From DASQUK01 sp963756425 (lineage in GTDB: Bacteria > Actinomycetota > Acidimicrobiia > Acidimicrobiales > VFJN01), in NCBI GenBank assembly GCA_963756425.1, contig CAVWNW010000003.1, positions 289,308 through 353,307 on the forward strand: DNA of 64,000 nucleotides, in the 5' to 3' direction. The notes under the pieces were generated by a model. The model saw nothing but the letters and a program-made list of their open reading frames with translations, did no database searches and was not told where the DNA came from. Both the position numbers and the translations under genes were made by a program. Positions 27,263 through 35,300 of the stretch are shown here, piece by piece; position 1 is the first letter of the stretch, and each line of letters starts with the position of its first letter.

Positions 27263-28624
27263 TTAGTGCGCCCCTACCGCCCGCTCGACGTAGCGCCGCA
27301 CCTCGGCCACGTCGGCGGGGAGGACGTCGTACCGCTCCGGCCGCTCGAACAGGTCGGCGAGGCTGTCGGGCAAAGCCGGGCGGGTGCCGGTGGCTCGCTC
27401 GACAGCATCGGGGAACTTGGCCGGGTGCGCGGTCGCCAGGCACACCATCGGCAGGTCGGGCCGGCGCCGGCACGCCTCGGCGGCCCCGATGCCCACGGCG
27501 GTGTGGGGATCGGCGAGGTAGCCGGTGCGGCGCTGGAGCCCGGCGATGACGGCCAGCGTGGCGTCGTCGTCGAGGCTGGCCGCGGCGAACACCGGGTCGC
27601 GGGGCCCCTCGACCGAGCCGAGGGCGCGGAACCGGCCCATCAGCTCGGCGGTAGCAGTCCCATCGCGGCCGAGCAGCTCGAACAGCAGCCGCTCGTGGTT
27701 GGAGGACACCTGGATGTCCATGCTGGGGCTCAGCGTGGCAACGACCTCCTCGGCGACGAGCGACCCGGTCTGCGCCCAACGCGTGAGGATGTCGTTGCTG
27801 TTGGACCCGATGACGAGGCCCTCGATGGGGGCACCCGAGCGACGGGCGATCCACCCGGCCAGGATGTTGCCGAAGTTGCCTGTCGGCACCGCCATCTCGC
27901 ACGGCCCGCATGCCGCAGCCGCGGTGACGTAGTAGACGATCTGTGCGGCGACCCGCGCCCAGTTGATCGAGTTCATTGCCGAGAGCCCGACCTGTTCCCG
28001 CAGCTCGGCATCGGCGAACAGCGCCTTCACGACGTCCTGGCAGTCGTCGAACGTCCCCTCGACGGCCACGTTGTGCACGTTGGGCGCATCGACGGTCGTC
28101 ATCTGTCGCCGCTGGACGTCGGAAACCCGGCCCGCCGGATGCAGCACGACGATGTCGAGCGTGGGGCGTCCGACGCAGGCGGCGATCGCGGCCGAGCCGG
28201 TGTCGCCGGATGTGGCCACCACGATCGTGCGTCGCTCGCCCCGCCGCTGGAGCTCACGGTCGAACAGGCGACCGACCAGCTGGAGGGCGACATCCTTGAA
28301 CGCCAGCGTCGGTCCGTGGAACAGCTCGACGACCCACAGGCCCGGCTCGAGCTCGACGAGCGGGCATACGTCGGGGTGGTCGAACGTCGCGTACGCCTCG
28401 GCCACCAGCTCGTCGAGCGACGGCCGGGGAAGGGTCGACCCCTCGACGTAGGGCCACAGCACGTCACCCGCCATGTCGACGTAGGGCCGGGGGTCCCGCC
28501 AGCCGCCGGGGAGCGCCGGCCAGGTCTCCGGCACGTACAGCCCACCGTCGGCGGCCAGCCCGGCCAGCAGCACGTCGGCGAAGTCGAGGACCGGTGCCCG
28601 CCCACGGGTCGAGACGTACTTCAC
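27263..28624 (-). CDS. thrC: Threonine synthase
   Basis: A 453-residue PLP enzyme converting O-phosphohomoserine to threonine. The PLP lysine is K110 in HGPTLAFKDVALQ. The phosphate loop is TSGDTGSAA, and NSINWARVAAQ is conserved. The N-terminal STRG...ADGGLYVPE segment is typical of the long bacterial class. The start is GTG 28624, 13 bp after hom. It requires a homoserine kinase activity that no GHMP-type gene here provides. Confidence 0.96.
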   Translation of the reverse strand: MKYVSTRGRAPVLDFADVLLAGLAADGGLYVPETWPALPGGWRDPRPYVDMAGDVLWPYVEGSTLPRPSLDELVAEAYATFDHPDVCPLVELEPGLWVVELFHGPTLAFKDVALQLVGRLFDRELQRRGERRTIVVATSGDTGSAAIAACVGRPTLDIVVLHPAGRVSDVQRRQMTTVDAPNVHNVAVEGTFDDCQDVVKALFADAELREQVGLSAMNSINWARVAAQIVYYVTAAAACGPCEMAVPTGNFGNILAGWIARRSGAPIEGLVIGSNSNDILTRWAQTGSLVAEEVVATLSPSMDIQVSSNHERLLFELLGRDGTATAELMGRFRALGSVEGPRDPVFAAASLDDDATLAVIAGLQRRTGYLADPHTAVGIGAAEACRRRPDLPMVCLATAHPAKFPDAVERATGTRPALPDSLADLFERPERYDVLPADVAEVRRYVERAVGAH

Positions 28625-28637
28625 CGGGGCCGGCCCC

Positions 28638-29933
28638 CTACTCGCCGACGACGCGGAGGACCGACGTGATGCGGTCGACCGCGTCCAGGTGGTGGAGGTC
28701 CCGCACGGTGGCCTGCATGGCGGCCTCCCGGGCGATGTGGGTGATGAACACCAGGCGGGCCTCGTCGCCCAAGCCCTCCTGCTCCATCGACCGGATCGAC
28801 ACCCCGTGCGCCCCGAACACGCCGGCGACCGCGGCCAGGACGCCGGGTCGGTCGAAGACGTCGATGTTGAGGTAGTAGGCGGTCTCGACCTCGTCGATGG
28901 GACGGATCCGGGCCTTCCCCAGCACGCCGATGCTGGCGTGGCTGCCGCGGGCGCGGTTCACGGCCGCGTCGATCAGGTCGCCCAGCACGGCGCTGGCCGT
29001 AGGGAAACCGCCCGCGCCGCGGCCGTAGAACATGAGGTCGCCCACGGCCGCGCCCTCGACGAACACCGCGTTGAAGCTGTCGCGCACGGAGGCCAGCGGA
29101 TGCTCAGCCGGCACCATCGCGGGGTGCACACGCACGCCCACCTCATTGCCTTCCGACCCGTCCCGCTGCTCGGCGATGGCCAGCAGCTTGATGACGTAGC
29201 CCATCTTGGCGGCGTAGTCGATGTCGGCCCGGGTGATGTGGGCGATGCCCTCGTTGGTCACATCGCCGGCCACCACTCGCACGCCGAAGGCGATCGAGGC
29301 GATGATCGCGGCCTTGGCGGCGGCGTCGTAGCCCTCGACGTCGGCGGTGGGATCGCGCTCGGCGTAGCCCAGGCTCTGCGCTTCGCTCAGGGCGTCGGCG
29401 TAGGAGGCGCCGCCCTCGGTCATGCGCGTGAGGATGTAGTTGGTCGTCCCGTTGACGATCCCCATGACCCGGTGGATGCGCTCGCCGGCGAGCGACTCCC
29501 GCAGCGGCCGGATCACGGGGATTCCGCCGCAGACCGCGGCCTCGAACAGCAGGTCGACGCCGGCGTGGTCGGCCGCCGCGAACAGCTCGGCGCCCACATT
29601 GGCGAGCAGCTCCTTGTTGGCGGTGATGACCGGCTTGCCGGATTTGATCGCGTCGAGCGTCAGCTCCCGAGCGGGCTCGATCCCGCCGATGACCTCCACG
29701 ACCACGTCGATGCCGGGGTCCGTCACCACGCCGGCCGCGTCGTGGGTGAGCACCCCGTCCGGCAGGGCCACCGAGCGCTCCTTGGTGACGCTGCGCACGG
29801 CGACGCGCGCCACCTCGAGCGCGAGCCCCGTGCGGGCGGCGATGTCGTCGGACCTGGTGCGGACCAGCTCGACGAGCGCCGCCCCCACGTTGCCGCAGCC
29901 AAGGAGACCCACGCGGACGGGTTGAAGGGTCAT
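28638..29933 (-). CDS. hom: Homoserine dehydrogenase
   Basis: A 431-residue monofunctional homoserine dehydrogenase. The NAD(P)-binding fold has GLLGCGNVGAALVEL (about 9-23). The catalytic region holds ITANKELLA, GIVNGTTNYIL and DPTADVEGYDAAAKAAI. A C-terminal ACT domain (about 355-431, NIDVFDRPGVLAAVAGVFG) suggests feedback inhibition by threonine. It follows lysA in the Asp-family amino-acid block. Confidence 0.97.
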   Translation of the reverse strand: MTLQPVRVGLLGCGNVGAALVELVRTRSDDIAARTGLALEVARVAVRSVTKERSVALPDGVLTHDAAGVVTDPGIDVVVEVIGGIEPARELTLDAIKSGKPVITANKELLANVGAELFAAADHAGVDLLFEAAVCGGIPVIRPLRESLAGERIHRVMGIVNGTTNYILTRMTEGGASYADALSEAQSLGYAERDPTADVEGYDAAAKAAIIASIAFGVRVVAGDVTNEGIAHITRADIDYAAKMGYVIKLLAIAEQRDGSEGNEVGVRVHPAMVPAEHPLASVRDSFNAVFVEGAAVGDLMFYGRGAGGFPTASAVLGDLIDAAVNRARGSHASIGVLGKARIRPIDEVETAYYLNIDVFDRPGVLAAVAGVFGAHGVSIRSMEQEGLGDEARLVFITHIAREAAMQATVRDLHHLDAVDRITSVLRVVGE

Positions 29934-29993
29934 GGGCGCAGCTCATGACCCTTCGGCCGAGCGACCGCCAGGGAGCCGGACGCCGATGGGGCA

Positions 29994-30010
29994 CGGGGGC
30001 GCAGCCCCCG
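29994..30010 (-). other. Intercistronic GC hairpin, lysA-hom
   Basis: CGGGGGC-GCA-GCCCCCG is a perfect 7-bp stem in the 134-bp lysA-hom gap, without a T-run. It resembles the hairpin at 4684-4700 and may be an mRNA processing or stability element. Confidence 0.35.
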
Positions 30011-30067
30011 AGGAAGCACTGTCATCGGAAGGGCCATCGTAGGAGTGAGGGTGGCGGCCGCTCGACT

Positions 30068-31414
30068 TCAGGCGTCGTGGCGCAGCAGGTCGTCGTCCGT
30101 CTCCCGGCGGACGACCAGGCGGGCGACGCCGGAGGACGCGAACACGACGGCGGGCCGTCCCACCTTGTTGTAGTTCGACCCCATGGAGTGGCCGTAGGCC
30201 CCGGTGACCGGCGTCGCCAGCAGGTCACCCACCCGCACGCCGTCCGGCAGCCGGGCGTCGCGCACCAACGTGTCCCCCGACTCGCAGTGCTTGCCCACGA
30301 TGGTGGCGGTCCAGGGGCGGGGGGCGTCAACGGCCCGGGGCAGGAACGCCTCGTAGCCGCTGCCGTAGAGGACCGGGCGGGGGTTGTCGCTCATGCCGCC
30401 GTCCACCGCCACGTAGGTGCGCACGCCCGGGACGTCCTTGATGGTGCCGACCGTGTACAGGGTGATTGCCGCCCGGGCAGCGATGGCGCGGCCGGGCTCG
30501 GCCGTCACCCGGCTGCGGATCCCGGCGTTGCGGCAGGCGTCGATCACCGTGCGCCCCCACTCGGTGATCGAGGGCGCTTCCTCTCCCACCACGTAGGGGA
30601 TCCCGAGCCCGCCGCCGAGCGACAGCTCCGGCAGGTCCAGGTCGCGCACCCACGGCGCGATGACGTCGATCGCCTGGTGGAAGAAGTCGGCGACGAACAC
30701 CTGGCTGCCGATGTGGGCGTGGATGCCGACCAGCTCGACGGCGGGCGATCCCGAGGCGCGCTCGACCGCCTTGGCCAGGTCGCCCGACGCCACCCCGAAG
30801 CCGAATTTGGAATCGACCTGCCCGGTGCGCACGAACTCATGGGTATGCGCCTCGACCCCGGGCGTTGCCCGGACCAGCACGCGCGGGACACGACCATCCG
30901 CGGCGTGGAGCCGATCGAGGCGATCGAGCTCGTCGAAGCTGTCGACCACGGTCCGGCCCACGCCGACCTCGCGGGCCCGGCGTAGCTCGGCCTCGCTCTT
31001 GTTGTTGCCGTGCAGGACGAGCCGGTCGGGTGGGACGCCGGCCGCCAGCGCGACGTGCAGCTCGCCGCCCGTGGCCACGTCGAGGTGCATCCCCTCCTCG
31101 TCGACCAGCCGCGCCATGGCCAGGCACAGGAACGCCTTGGTGGCGTAGGACACCCCGTCGCCGAAGGCTGCCACGGCCTCCCGGCACCGGGCGCGGAGGT
31201 GGTCCTCGTCATAGACGAACAGCGGCGTGCCGAACTCGGCGGCGAGGTCGGCGACCGCGCATCCGCCGATGGCCAGCGACCCGTCGGGCAGGACCTCGGC
31301 CGAGTCGGGCAGCAGGCGCCGGGGCACAGGATCGTTGGCCCGCTCGAAACCTGCCGCGGTTTCGGTGGCCAGGGGCACCGGATCCGCGGCAGGAATCCCG
31401 GGCCGGCGGCTCAC
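30068..31414 (-). CDS. lysA: Diaminopimelate decarboxylase
   Basis: A 448-residue fold-III PLP decarboxylase making lysine from meso-diaminopimelate. PLP Lys93 is in YATKAFLC; the glycine loop GGGLGIPY and the CESGDTLV segment are intact. The GTG at 31414 overlaps the argS stop by 4 bases (GTGA). With this start, residues 9-23 are encoded by a 44-bp repeat. A second GTG at 31327 would exclude it. Order argS-lysA-hom-thrC is the standard actinobacterial arrangement. Confidence 0.95.
   Translation of the reverse strand: MSRRPGIPAADPVPLATETAAGFERANDPVPRRLLPDSAEVLPDGSLAIGGCAVADLAAEFGTPLFVYDEDHLRARCREAVAAFGDGVSYATKAFLCLAMARLVDEEGMHLDVATGGELHVALAAGVPPDRLVLHGNNKSEAELRRAREVGVGRTVVDSFDELDRLDRLHAADGRVPRVLVRATPGVEAHTHEFVRTGQVDSKFGFGVASGDLAKAVERASGSPAVELVGIHAHIGSQVFVADFFHQAIDVIAPWVRDLDLPELSLGGGLGIPYVVGEEAPSITEWGRTVIDACRNAGIRSRVTAEPGRAIAARAAITLYTVGTIKDVPGVRTYVAVDGGMSDNPRPVLYGSGYEAFLPRAVDAPRPWTATIVGKHCESGDTLVRDARLPDGVRVGDLLATPVTGAYGHSMGSNYNKVGRPAVVFASSGVARLVVRRETDDDLLRHDA
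31350..31393. repeat. 44-bp palindromic repeat, copy B, inside the lysA 5' end
   Basis: It starts CCTGCCGCGG and ends CCGCGGCAGG, with an inner GGTGCC/GGCACC-like stem. It is read in frame as PAADPVPLATETAAG if lysA starts at 31414. Confidence 0.8.
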
Positions 31415-33027
31415 ATCGACTCCGGGGCGGTGACTCCCAGGAGGTCGAGGCCGATGGCGAGCCCGATGCGCGTGGACTCCACGAGCCACATCCGCGCCTG
31501 CGTGGTCCCGGGAGGCACGCCATCCCCCAAGACCCGGCAGTCGTGGTAGAAGCCGTGGAAGCGGTCGGCGAGCTCGCGCACCCAGGCCGTCACCTTGTGG
31601 GGCGCCCGCTCGACGCAGGCCAGTTCGACCACCTCGGGCAGCATGGAGAGCGTCCGCAGGAGGTCGAGCTCGCGCTCGTGCGTCAGCGGCGCCAGGTCGA
31701 CGTCGCCCAGCGGCGCCCGGGCGACACCGAGCTCGTCGGCCTTCTTGCCGATCGAGTGGATCCGGGCGTTCGCGTACTGGACGTAGTAGACGGGCGACTC
31801 CTTCGACTCGGCCCGCACCCTGTCGAGGTCGATGGTCGGGGACTGGTCGATGGAACTGACCAGCGACAGCAGCCGCATCACGTCGGCGCCGATCTCGTCG
31901 ACCAGGTCGTCGAGGTCGACGGCGTTGCCGAGCCGCTTGCCGATGCGACCACCGGCAAGCCGGATCAGCTGCCCGATCCGCACCTCGAGCCGGCCCTTCT
32001 CGACGCCGAGGGCCTCCACCCCGGCGGTCAGGCTGGACACCTGGCCCTGGTGGTCGGCGCCCCACACGTCGATGACCCGGTCGAACCCCCGCACGAGGAA
32101 CTTGTTGCGGTGGTACGCGAGGTCGCCGGCCAGGTAGGTGTAGTCGCCGCCCTGTTCGGGTGACTTCCGGAGCACGCGCTTCTCGCGCGGGTCGCCGTGG
32201 GCGGCGGTGTTCAGCCAGAGGGCACCGTCCTCCTCCCATACGAGGCCGCGCTCCTGCAGCTCGGCGAGCGTCTCGACGATGGCGTCGCTCTCCTCGATCG
32301 AGGCCTGGCTGAACCACTCGTCGAAGCCGATGTTCACCGACGCCATCTGGGTCTGGATGAACTTCAGGATGTGCTCGGCCGCCCAACGCCCGGCCTGGTC
32401 GATGTCGTCGGGACCGTCGTAGGCGCTGGCCAGCCCCTTCACGAACCCGCTGGGGTAGCCGCCCTCGGGCACCGGCACGCCGGCCCGGCGGGCCAGCACG
32501 CTCTCGCCCAAGCGGCGGATCTGCCCGCCGGTGTCGTTGACGTAGTACTCACGGCTGACGTCGTAGCCGCAGCGCGCGAGCAGGCGCGCCATCGAGTCGC
32601 CGTAGGACGCGAACCAACCGTTGCCGACGTGAATGGGCCCCGTGGGATTGGCGGACACGAACTCGACTTGCACCCGCTCGCCGGCACCGAAGGTCGGGCG
32701 GGCGTAGTTCGCTTCGCCGGCCTCGACCACATCGCGGAGCACGTCGTGCAGCCAGGTCGGGGCGAGGTGGAAGTTGACGAAGCCGGGCCCGGCGATCTCG
32801 ACGCGCTCGACGTGGGGCGGCGGCTCGGCGTCGAGCACCTCCGCGATCTGCGCCGCCAGGTCCCGGGGATTGCGGCCCGCCGCCTTGGCGGTGGCGAGCG
32901 CCACGTTGGAGGACCAGTCCCCATGCTCCCGTCGCGCCGGGCGCTCGAGCGTGACGCTGCTGGGCGGCTCGAGGCCCACCTTTTCTATGGCGCTGCGCAG
33001 GGACGCTTCGAGGACGTCGCGGATCAT
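31411..33027 (-). CDS. argS: Arginyl-tRNA synthetase
   Basis: A 538-residue class I synthetase. The HIGH-type motif is SANPTGPIHVGN (about 120). The N-terminal Arg-tRNA synthetase add-on domain spans about 1-85 and the DALR anticodon-binding domain the last 130 residues (SIDQSPTIDLDRVRAE onwards). Length is normal. It heads the minus-strand superoperon. Its ATG lies 36 nt after a TACGAT hexamer (33065-33070), so it has a short leader. Confidence 0.96.
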   Translation of the reverse strand: MIRDVLEASLRSAIEKVGLEPPSSVTLERPARREHGDWSSNVALATAKAAGRNPRDLAAQIAEVLDAEPPPHVERVEIAGPGFVNFHLAPTWLHDVLRDVVEAGEANYARPTFGAGERVQVEFVSANPTGPIHVGNGWFASYGDSMARLLARCGYDVSREYYVNDTGGQIRRLGESVLARRAGVPVPEGGYPSGFVKGLASAYDGPDDIDQAGRWAAEHILKFIQTQMASVNIGFDEWFSQASIEESDAIVETLAELQERGLVWEEDGALWLNTAAHGDPREKRVLRKSPEQGGDYTYLAGDLAYHRNKFLVRGFDRVIDVWGADHQGQVSSLTAGVEALGVEKGRLEVRIGQLIRLAGGRIGKRLGNAVDLDDLVDEIGADVMRLLSLVSSIDQSPTIDLDRVRAESKESPVYYVQYANARIHSIGKKADELGVARAPLGDVDLAPLTHERELDLLRTLSMLPEVVELACVERAPHKVTAWVRELADRFHGFYHDCRVLGDGVPPGTTQARMWLVESTRIGLAIGLDLLGVTAPESM

Positions 33028-33064
33028 GGTCCACCGGATCGTCTTGGAGGGACGGGGTGGATCG

Positions 33065-33070
33065 ATCGTA
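33065..33070 (-). promoter_or_regulatory. Possible argS operon -10
   Basis: TACGAT on the minus strand, 37 nt upstream of ATG 33027. It is the only -10-like site in the short gap. No clear -35 is seen. Confidence 0.35.
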
Positions 33071-33143
33071 GCGACACGACCCGCCGCGCCCGCACGCGTT
33101 GCCCAGCGAGTCGTGCTCGCAGATTCCGGTGTGTTGGGGCGGG

Positions 33144-33257
33144 TCAGTCGAGGCCGTTGAAGGTGATCCCAGCGAGGATCACGGGGGTCAGCCAGGCCAG
33201 CCCGACGGCTGTAGCCGCAACGACGGCGCCGATCATGAGTCGAAGTGATCGGGTCAT
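33144..33257 (-). CDS. 37-residue single-helix membrane microprotein, paralogue 2
   Basis: The ATG at 33257 has GAGGGACGACCG just upstream. The protein has a basic start (MTRSLRLM), one membrane helix of about 22 residues, then PVILAGITFNGLD at the end. It is a paralogue of the gene immediately upstream (33268-33381): same length, same SVILAG/PVILAG core and same GxD ending. The start lies 10 nt after the upstream stop, so the two are probably co-translated. No known family is recognised. The function is unknown. Confidence 0.65.
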   Translation of the reverse strand: MTRSLRLMIGAVVAATAVGLAWLTPVILAGITFNGLD

Positions 33258-33267
33258 CGGTCGTCCC

Positions 33268-33381
33268 TCAGTCGACGCCCGTGGCGGTGAGCCCGGCGAG
33301 GATCACCGAGGGCATCCACACGAGCGCGATGGTCGCCGCCGCAGCGACGACGCCGGCGATGATGTGCATGGGACGGTTCAT
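33268..33381 (-). CDS. 37-residue single-helix membrane microprotein, paralogue 1
   Basis: The ATG at 33381 has a strong ribosome-binding site (GGAGG, 6 nt spacing). The protein starts MNRPMH, has one Ala/Val-rich membrane helix and ends PSVILAGLTATGVD. The good Shine-Dalgarno sequences, the matched length and the paralogous pairing support a real gene despite its size. It lies between argS and tRNA-Arg on the minus strand. Confidence 0.65.
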   Translation of the reverse strand: MNRPMHIIAGVVAAAATIALVWMPSVILAGLTATGVD

Positions 33382-33481
33382 GGCGTGCCTCCAATGTCGG
33401 TGGTGGTCACCGCGCATTCGGGGCGCTCGCCCTGGCCGGATCACGACACTGACCGGGTTCGGCGGGTCCGCGGGCGGGCGC

Positions 33482-33487
33482 TACCCT
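33482..33487 (+). promoter_or_regulatory. -10 hexamer of tRNA-Arg
   Basis: TACCCT lies 10 nt before the mature tRNA 5' end. The -35 is not obvious. Confidence 0.45.
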
Positions 33488-33497
33488 GTCCCCTCCT

Positions 33498-33569
33498 GCC
33501 CTCGTAGCTCAGGGGATAGAGCATCGGCCTCCGGAGCCGTGTGCGTGGGTTCGAATCCCGCCGAGGGCA
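33498..33569 (+). tRNA. tRNA-Arg (anticodon CCG)
   Basis: A full cloverleaf: acceptor GCCCTCG/CGAGGGC, D arm GCTC/GAGC, anticodon loop CTCCGGA (anticodon CCG), T arm GTGGG-TTCGAAT-CCCGC, discriminator A. CCA is not encoded. One mismatch (T.T) closes the anticodon stem. It reads CGG Arg codons. Confidence 0.95.
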
Positions 33570-33582
33570 CCGTTTGGATTCG

Positions 33583-33616
33583 CCTCCTGACCAGCGCAAT
33601 CATGCTGGTCAGGAGG
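33583..33616 (+). terminator. Hairpin downstream of tRNA-Arg
   Basis: CCTCCTGACCAGC / GCTGGTCAGGAGG is a perfect 13-bp stem with an 8-nt loop, 14 nt after the tRNA. There is no strong T-run. It is probably the tRNA transcription terminator. Confidence 0.6.
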
Positions 33617-33761
33617 TTGCGCCAACTACACGCTGTTACCCCTCACGACCCCCGATTTGCCGTGAAATTGGGAGCACTGTGGGAGCAGACGCGGGTTGAA
33701 CATCCTGAGTCAGCGACCACAGCACGTTGAGCGACACGATCACCAGACCACATCACCGCGG

Positions 33762-33897
33762 CGATGCCATCGAGGCCCTGCTCGATGATGGGAAAGAACG
33801 GGTCGAGCGCCTTGAAGTCGTCGAGGTCGGGGATCGTCTTCCGGATCGGCCGCCGTGCATGTCCACGCCTGCGCGGCGGTCGCGACTCCTCGGTCAC
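33762..33897 (-). pseudogene. N-terminal remnant of an NTF2/SnoaL-like gene
   Basis: The GTG 33897 overlaps the upstream AraC gene's stop by 4 bases (GTGA), the mark of a once-real second gene. About 45 residues follow, with TIPDLDDFKALDPFFPIIEQ and then GLDGI, which resembles the start of NTF2-like (SnoaL) proteins. The homology stops near 33762. The frame continues only into unrelated sequence. The break lies close to the tRNA-Arg flank, suggesting a deletion or insertion junction. Confidence 0.45.
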
Positions 33898-34778
33898 GAG
33901 CCTTCCTCAAGGGAAGCGCGGTCCCAGGCTGCGAGCGTCGCCGCGGCTTCGTAGGTGGCACTTGTCTGACGTCGACGTGCCCTTGTCCCTTGTGCGAAGC
34001 ATCCTGGGGTCGTTCCGGTGTGGCGTCGGAAGTGTCGGGTGAGGTGTGCTTGGTCGTGGAAGCCTGCGGCAACTGCCACATCGGCCACGGCGGCGCCGTC
34101 GAGCAGGAGCCGGCGGGCGCGGTCGACGCGTCGCGCCACGACATAGGCGTGAGGGGTCACGCCGAACGTGCGAGCGAACGCACGACTGGCGTGGCCGACG
34201 CTAAGGCCGATGGCCTTGGTGACGTCGGCGAGGGTCACCGGTTCGAAGAGGTGCTCGTCGAGCACTTCGCGGAGACGTGCGGCCGCGCCGGGGTCCGAGC
34301 GTGCGGGTGCCGGCGCGACGAGCATGAGCCATCGCTGTATCCGTTCGGTGACACGGTCGAACACCTCCTCACCAGCCAGGAGGTCGTCAGCGTCCACCAG
34401 GTGTCGGTGTAAGTGGGACAGGTCGGCGATCAGTCGGTCGTCGTTGATCGCGGGGCGGTCGACGGCGGCGCCGATGAACGCCTCGGGGAGGACGCTGGTG
34501 TCGACGTACAGGACGCGCTTGTTGAAGCCGGACGGTGTCGCGCTGCGCCCGTCGTGCACGATATGGGGAGGAAGGATGGTGACAGCCGTGGTGTCAGAGC
34601 CGCGGTGGCGATGCTCGAGGTCGTAGCGAACCGCTCCGACGTCGACAAGCAGGATCGTCCAGGTGTCGTGGACGTGCGGCGGATAGCGGTGCTCGACGAA
34701 GTGGGCGTGGAAGACCTCGTGCACGCCCGGTAGCCGCGGTCGCCAGCCGATCGCACGGTCGACGGAGCGTTCCCCCAC
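33894..34778 (-). CDS. AraC family transcriptional regulator
   Basis: A roughly 294-residue regulator: an N-terminal AraC_binding cupin (HRYPPHVHDTWTILLVDVG) and two C-terminal HTH motifs (ADVTKAIGLSVGHASRAFAR and ADVAVAAGFHDQAHLTRHFR). The GTG at 34778 is preferred because TACGTT lies 6 nt upstream. An ATG at 34823 would sit 3 bp from the divergent DUF2000 start and leave no promoter space. It probably controls the divergent DUF2000 gene, a common pairing. Confidence 0.88.
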   Translation of the reverse strand: MGERSVDRAIGWRPRLPGVHEVFHAHFVEHRYPPHVHDTWTILLVDVGAVRYDLEHRHRGSDTTAVTILPPHIVHDGRSATPSGFNKRVLYVDTSVLPEAFIGAAVDRPAINDDRLIADLSHLHRHLVDADDLLAGEEVFDRVTERIQRWLMLVAPAPARSDPGAAARLREVLDEHLFEPVTLADVTKAIGLSVGHASRAFARTFGVTPHAYVVARRVDRARRLLLDGAAVADVAVAAGFHDQAHLTRHFRRHTGTTPGCFAQGTRARRRQTSATYEAAATLAAWDRASLEEGS

Positions 34779-34784
34779 GCGCGA

Positions 34785-34790
34785 AACGTA
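34785..34790 (-). promoter_or_regulatory. -10 hexamer for the AraC gene
   Basis: TACGTT lies 6 nt before GTG 34778, with no Shine-Dalgarno sequence. Confidence 0.45.
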
Positions 34791-34826
34791 CAAGACCTGC
34801 GCTTGGCGGGAGGGTGTGATCATCCG

Positions 34827-35237
34827 ATGGGAGAAGCGCCGAAGCTCGCCGTGGTCGTCGAATCCGACCTTGCGGTGTGGCAGAAGCTGAACGTCACGGC
34901 CTTCGTCGTGAGCGGCCTCGCGGCGACGAGCCCAGGGCTGATCGGTGAGCCGTACGTGGACGGCTCGGACGCGACGTACCTCCCGATGTTCGCCTACCCG
35001 CTCATCGTTCTCACTGGATCGCCGGCGAAGGTCAAGCGCGCCTTTAACCGCTCGGCCCAGCGAGGGTTGCGCACGACCGTCTACACGCGGGAGCTCTTCG
35101 CGACGGGCAACGACGCCGACAACCGTGCCGCGGTGGCGACGATCCCGACCGCGGACCTCGACGTCGTCGGATTCGCCGTGGGGGGACCCCCGCCCGTTGT
35201 CGACAAGGCGCTCGACGGCATGCGCCTTCACTCATGA
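34827..35237 (+). CDS. DUF2000 family protein
   Basis: A 136-residue protein of the DUF2000 type, a small alpha/beta fold of unknown role. It starts GEAPKLAVVVESDLAVWQKL and has the FAYPLIVLTGSPAKVKRAF and RTTVYTRELFATGND segments that mark the family. GGAGGG lies 14 nt upstream of the ATG. It is divergent from an AraC gene. The stop codon lies inside a 3' tRNA-half sequence (35231-35274). Confidence 0.8.
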   Translation: MGEAPKLAVVVESDLAVWQKLNVTAFVVSGLAATSPGLIGEPYVDGSDATYLPMFAYPLIVLTGSPAKVKRAFNRSAQRGLRTTVYTRELFATGNDADNRAAVATIPTADLDVVGFAVGGPPPVVDKALDGMRLHS

Positions 35238-35274
35238 CCGAAGGTCGCAGGTTCGAATCCTGCCGCCGCCACCA
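35231..35274 (+). other. 3' tRNA half with CAT anticodon, likely attachment-site remnant
   Basis: CTCATGA (anticodon loop, CAT) is followed by GGTCGCAGG-TTCGAAT-CCTGC and CGCCGCCACCA. These form a variable loop, T arm and acceptor 3' strand with an encoded CCA. No 5' half lies upstream. A hairpin (CCAGGTC/GACCTGG, 35284-35300) follows, like a tRNA terminator. This is what integration into a tRNA gene leaves at the distal end. It does not match the 3' half of tRNA-Arg at 33498. Confidence 0.55.
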
Positions 35275-35283
35275 TGTGAAGGG

Positions 35284-35300
35284 CCAGGTCAGGGACCTGG
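35284..35300 (+). terminator. Hairpin after the tRNA half
   Basis: CCAGGTC-AGG-GACCTGG is followed by GCCTTCGTCGTT. It may be the original terminator of the disrupted tRNA. The rest of 35300-35528 shows nothing clear except the ribosome-binding site for 35529. Confidence 0.4.

Noticed and set aside
30068..32386. Very long lysA frame starting inside argS
   Set aside because: The upstream part is antisense-like Arg-rich shadow of argS; the coupled GTG at 31414 is the sensible start.
34821..34829. AraC start at ATG 34823, 3 bp from the divergent start
   Set aside because: It leaves no room for promoters; GTG 34778 with TACGTT 6 nt upstream fits better.
33498..35274. tRNA-Arg and the tRNA half as attL/attR of one element
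   Set aside because: Their 3' halves differ in anticodon loop, T arm and acceptor, so they cannot be the two ends of the same integration.
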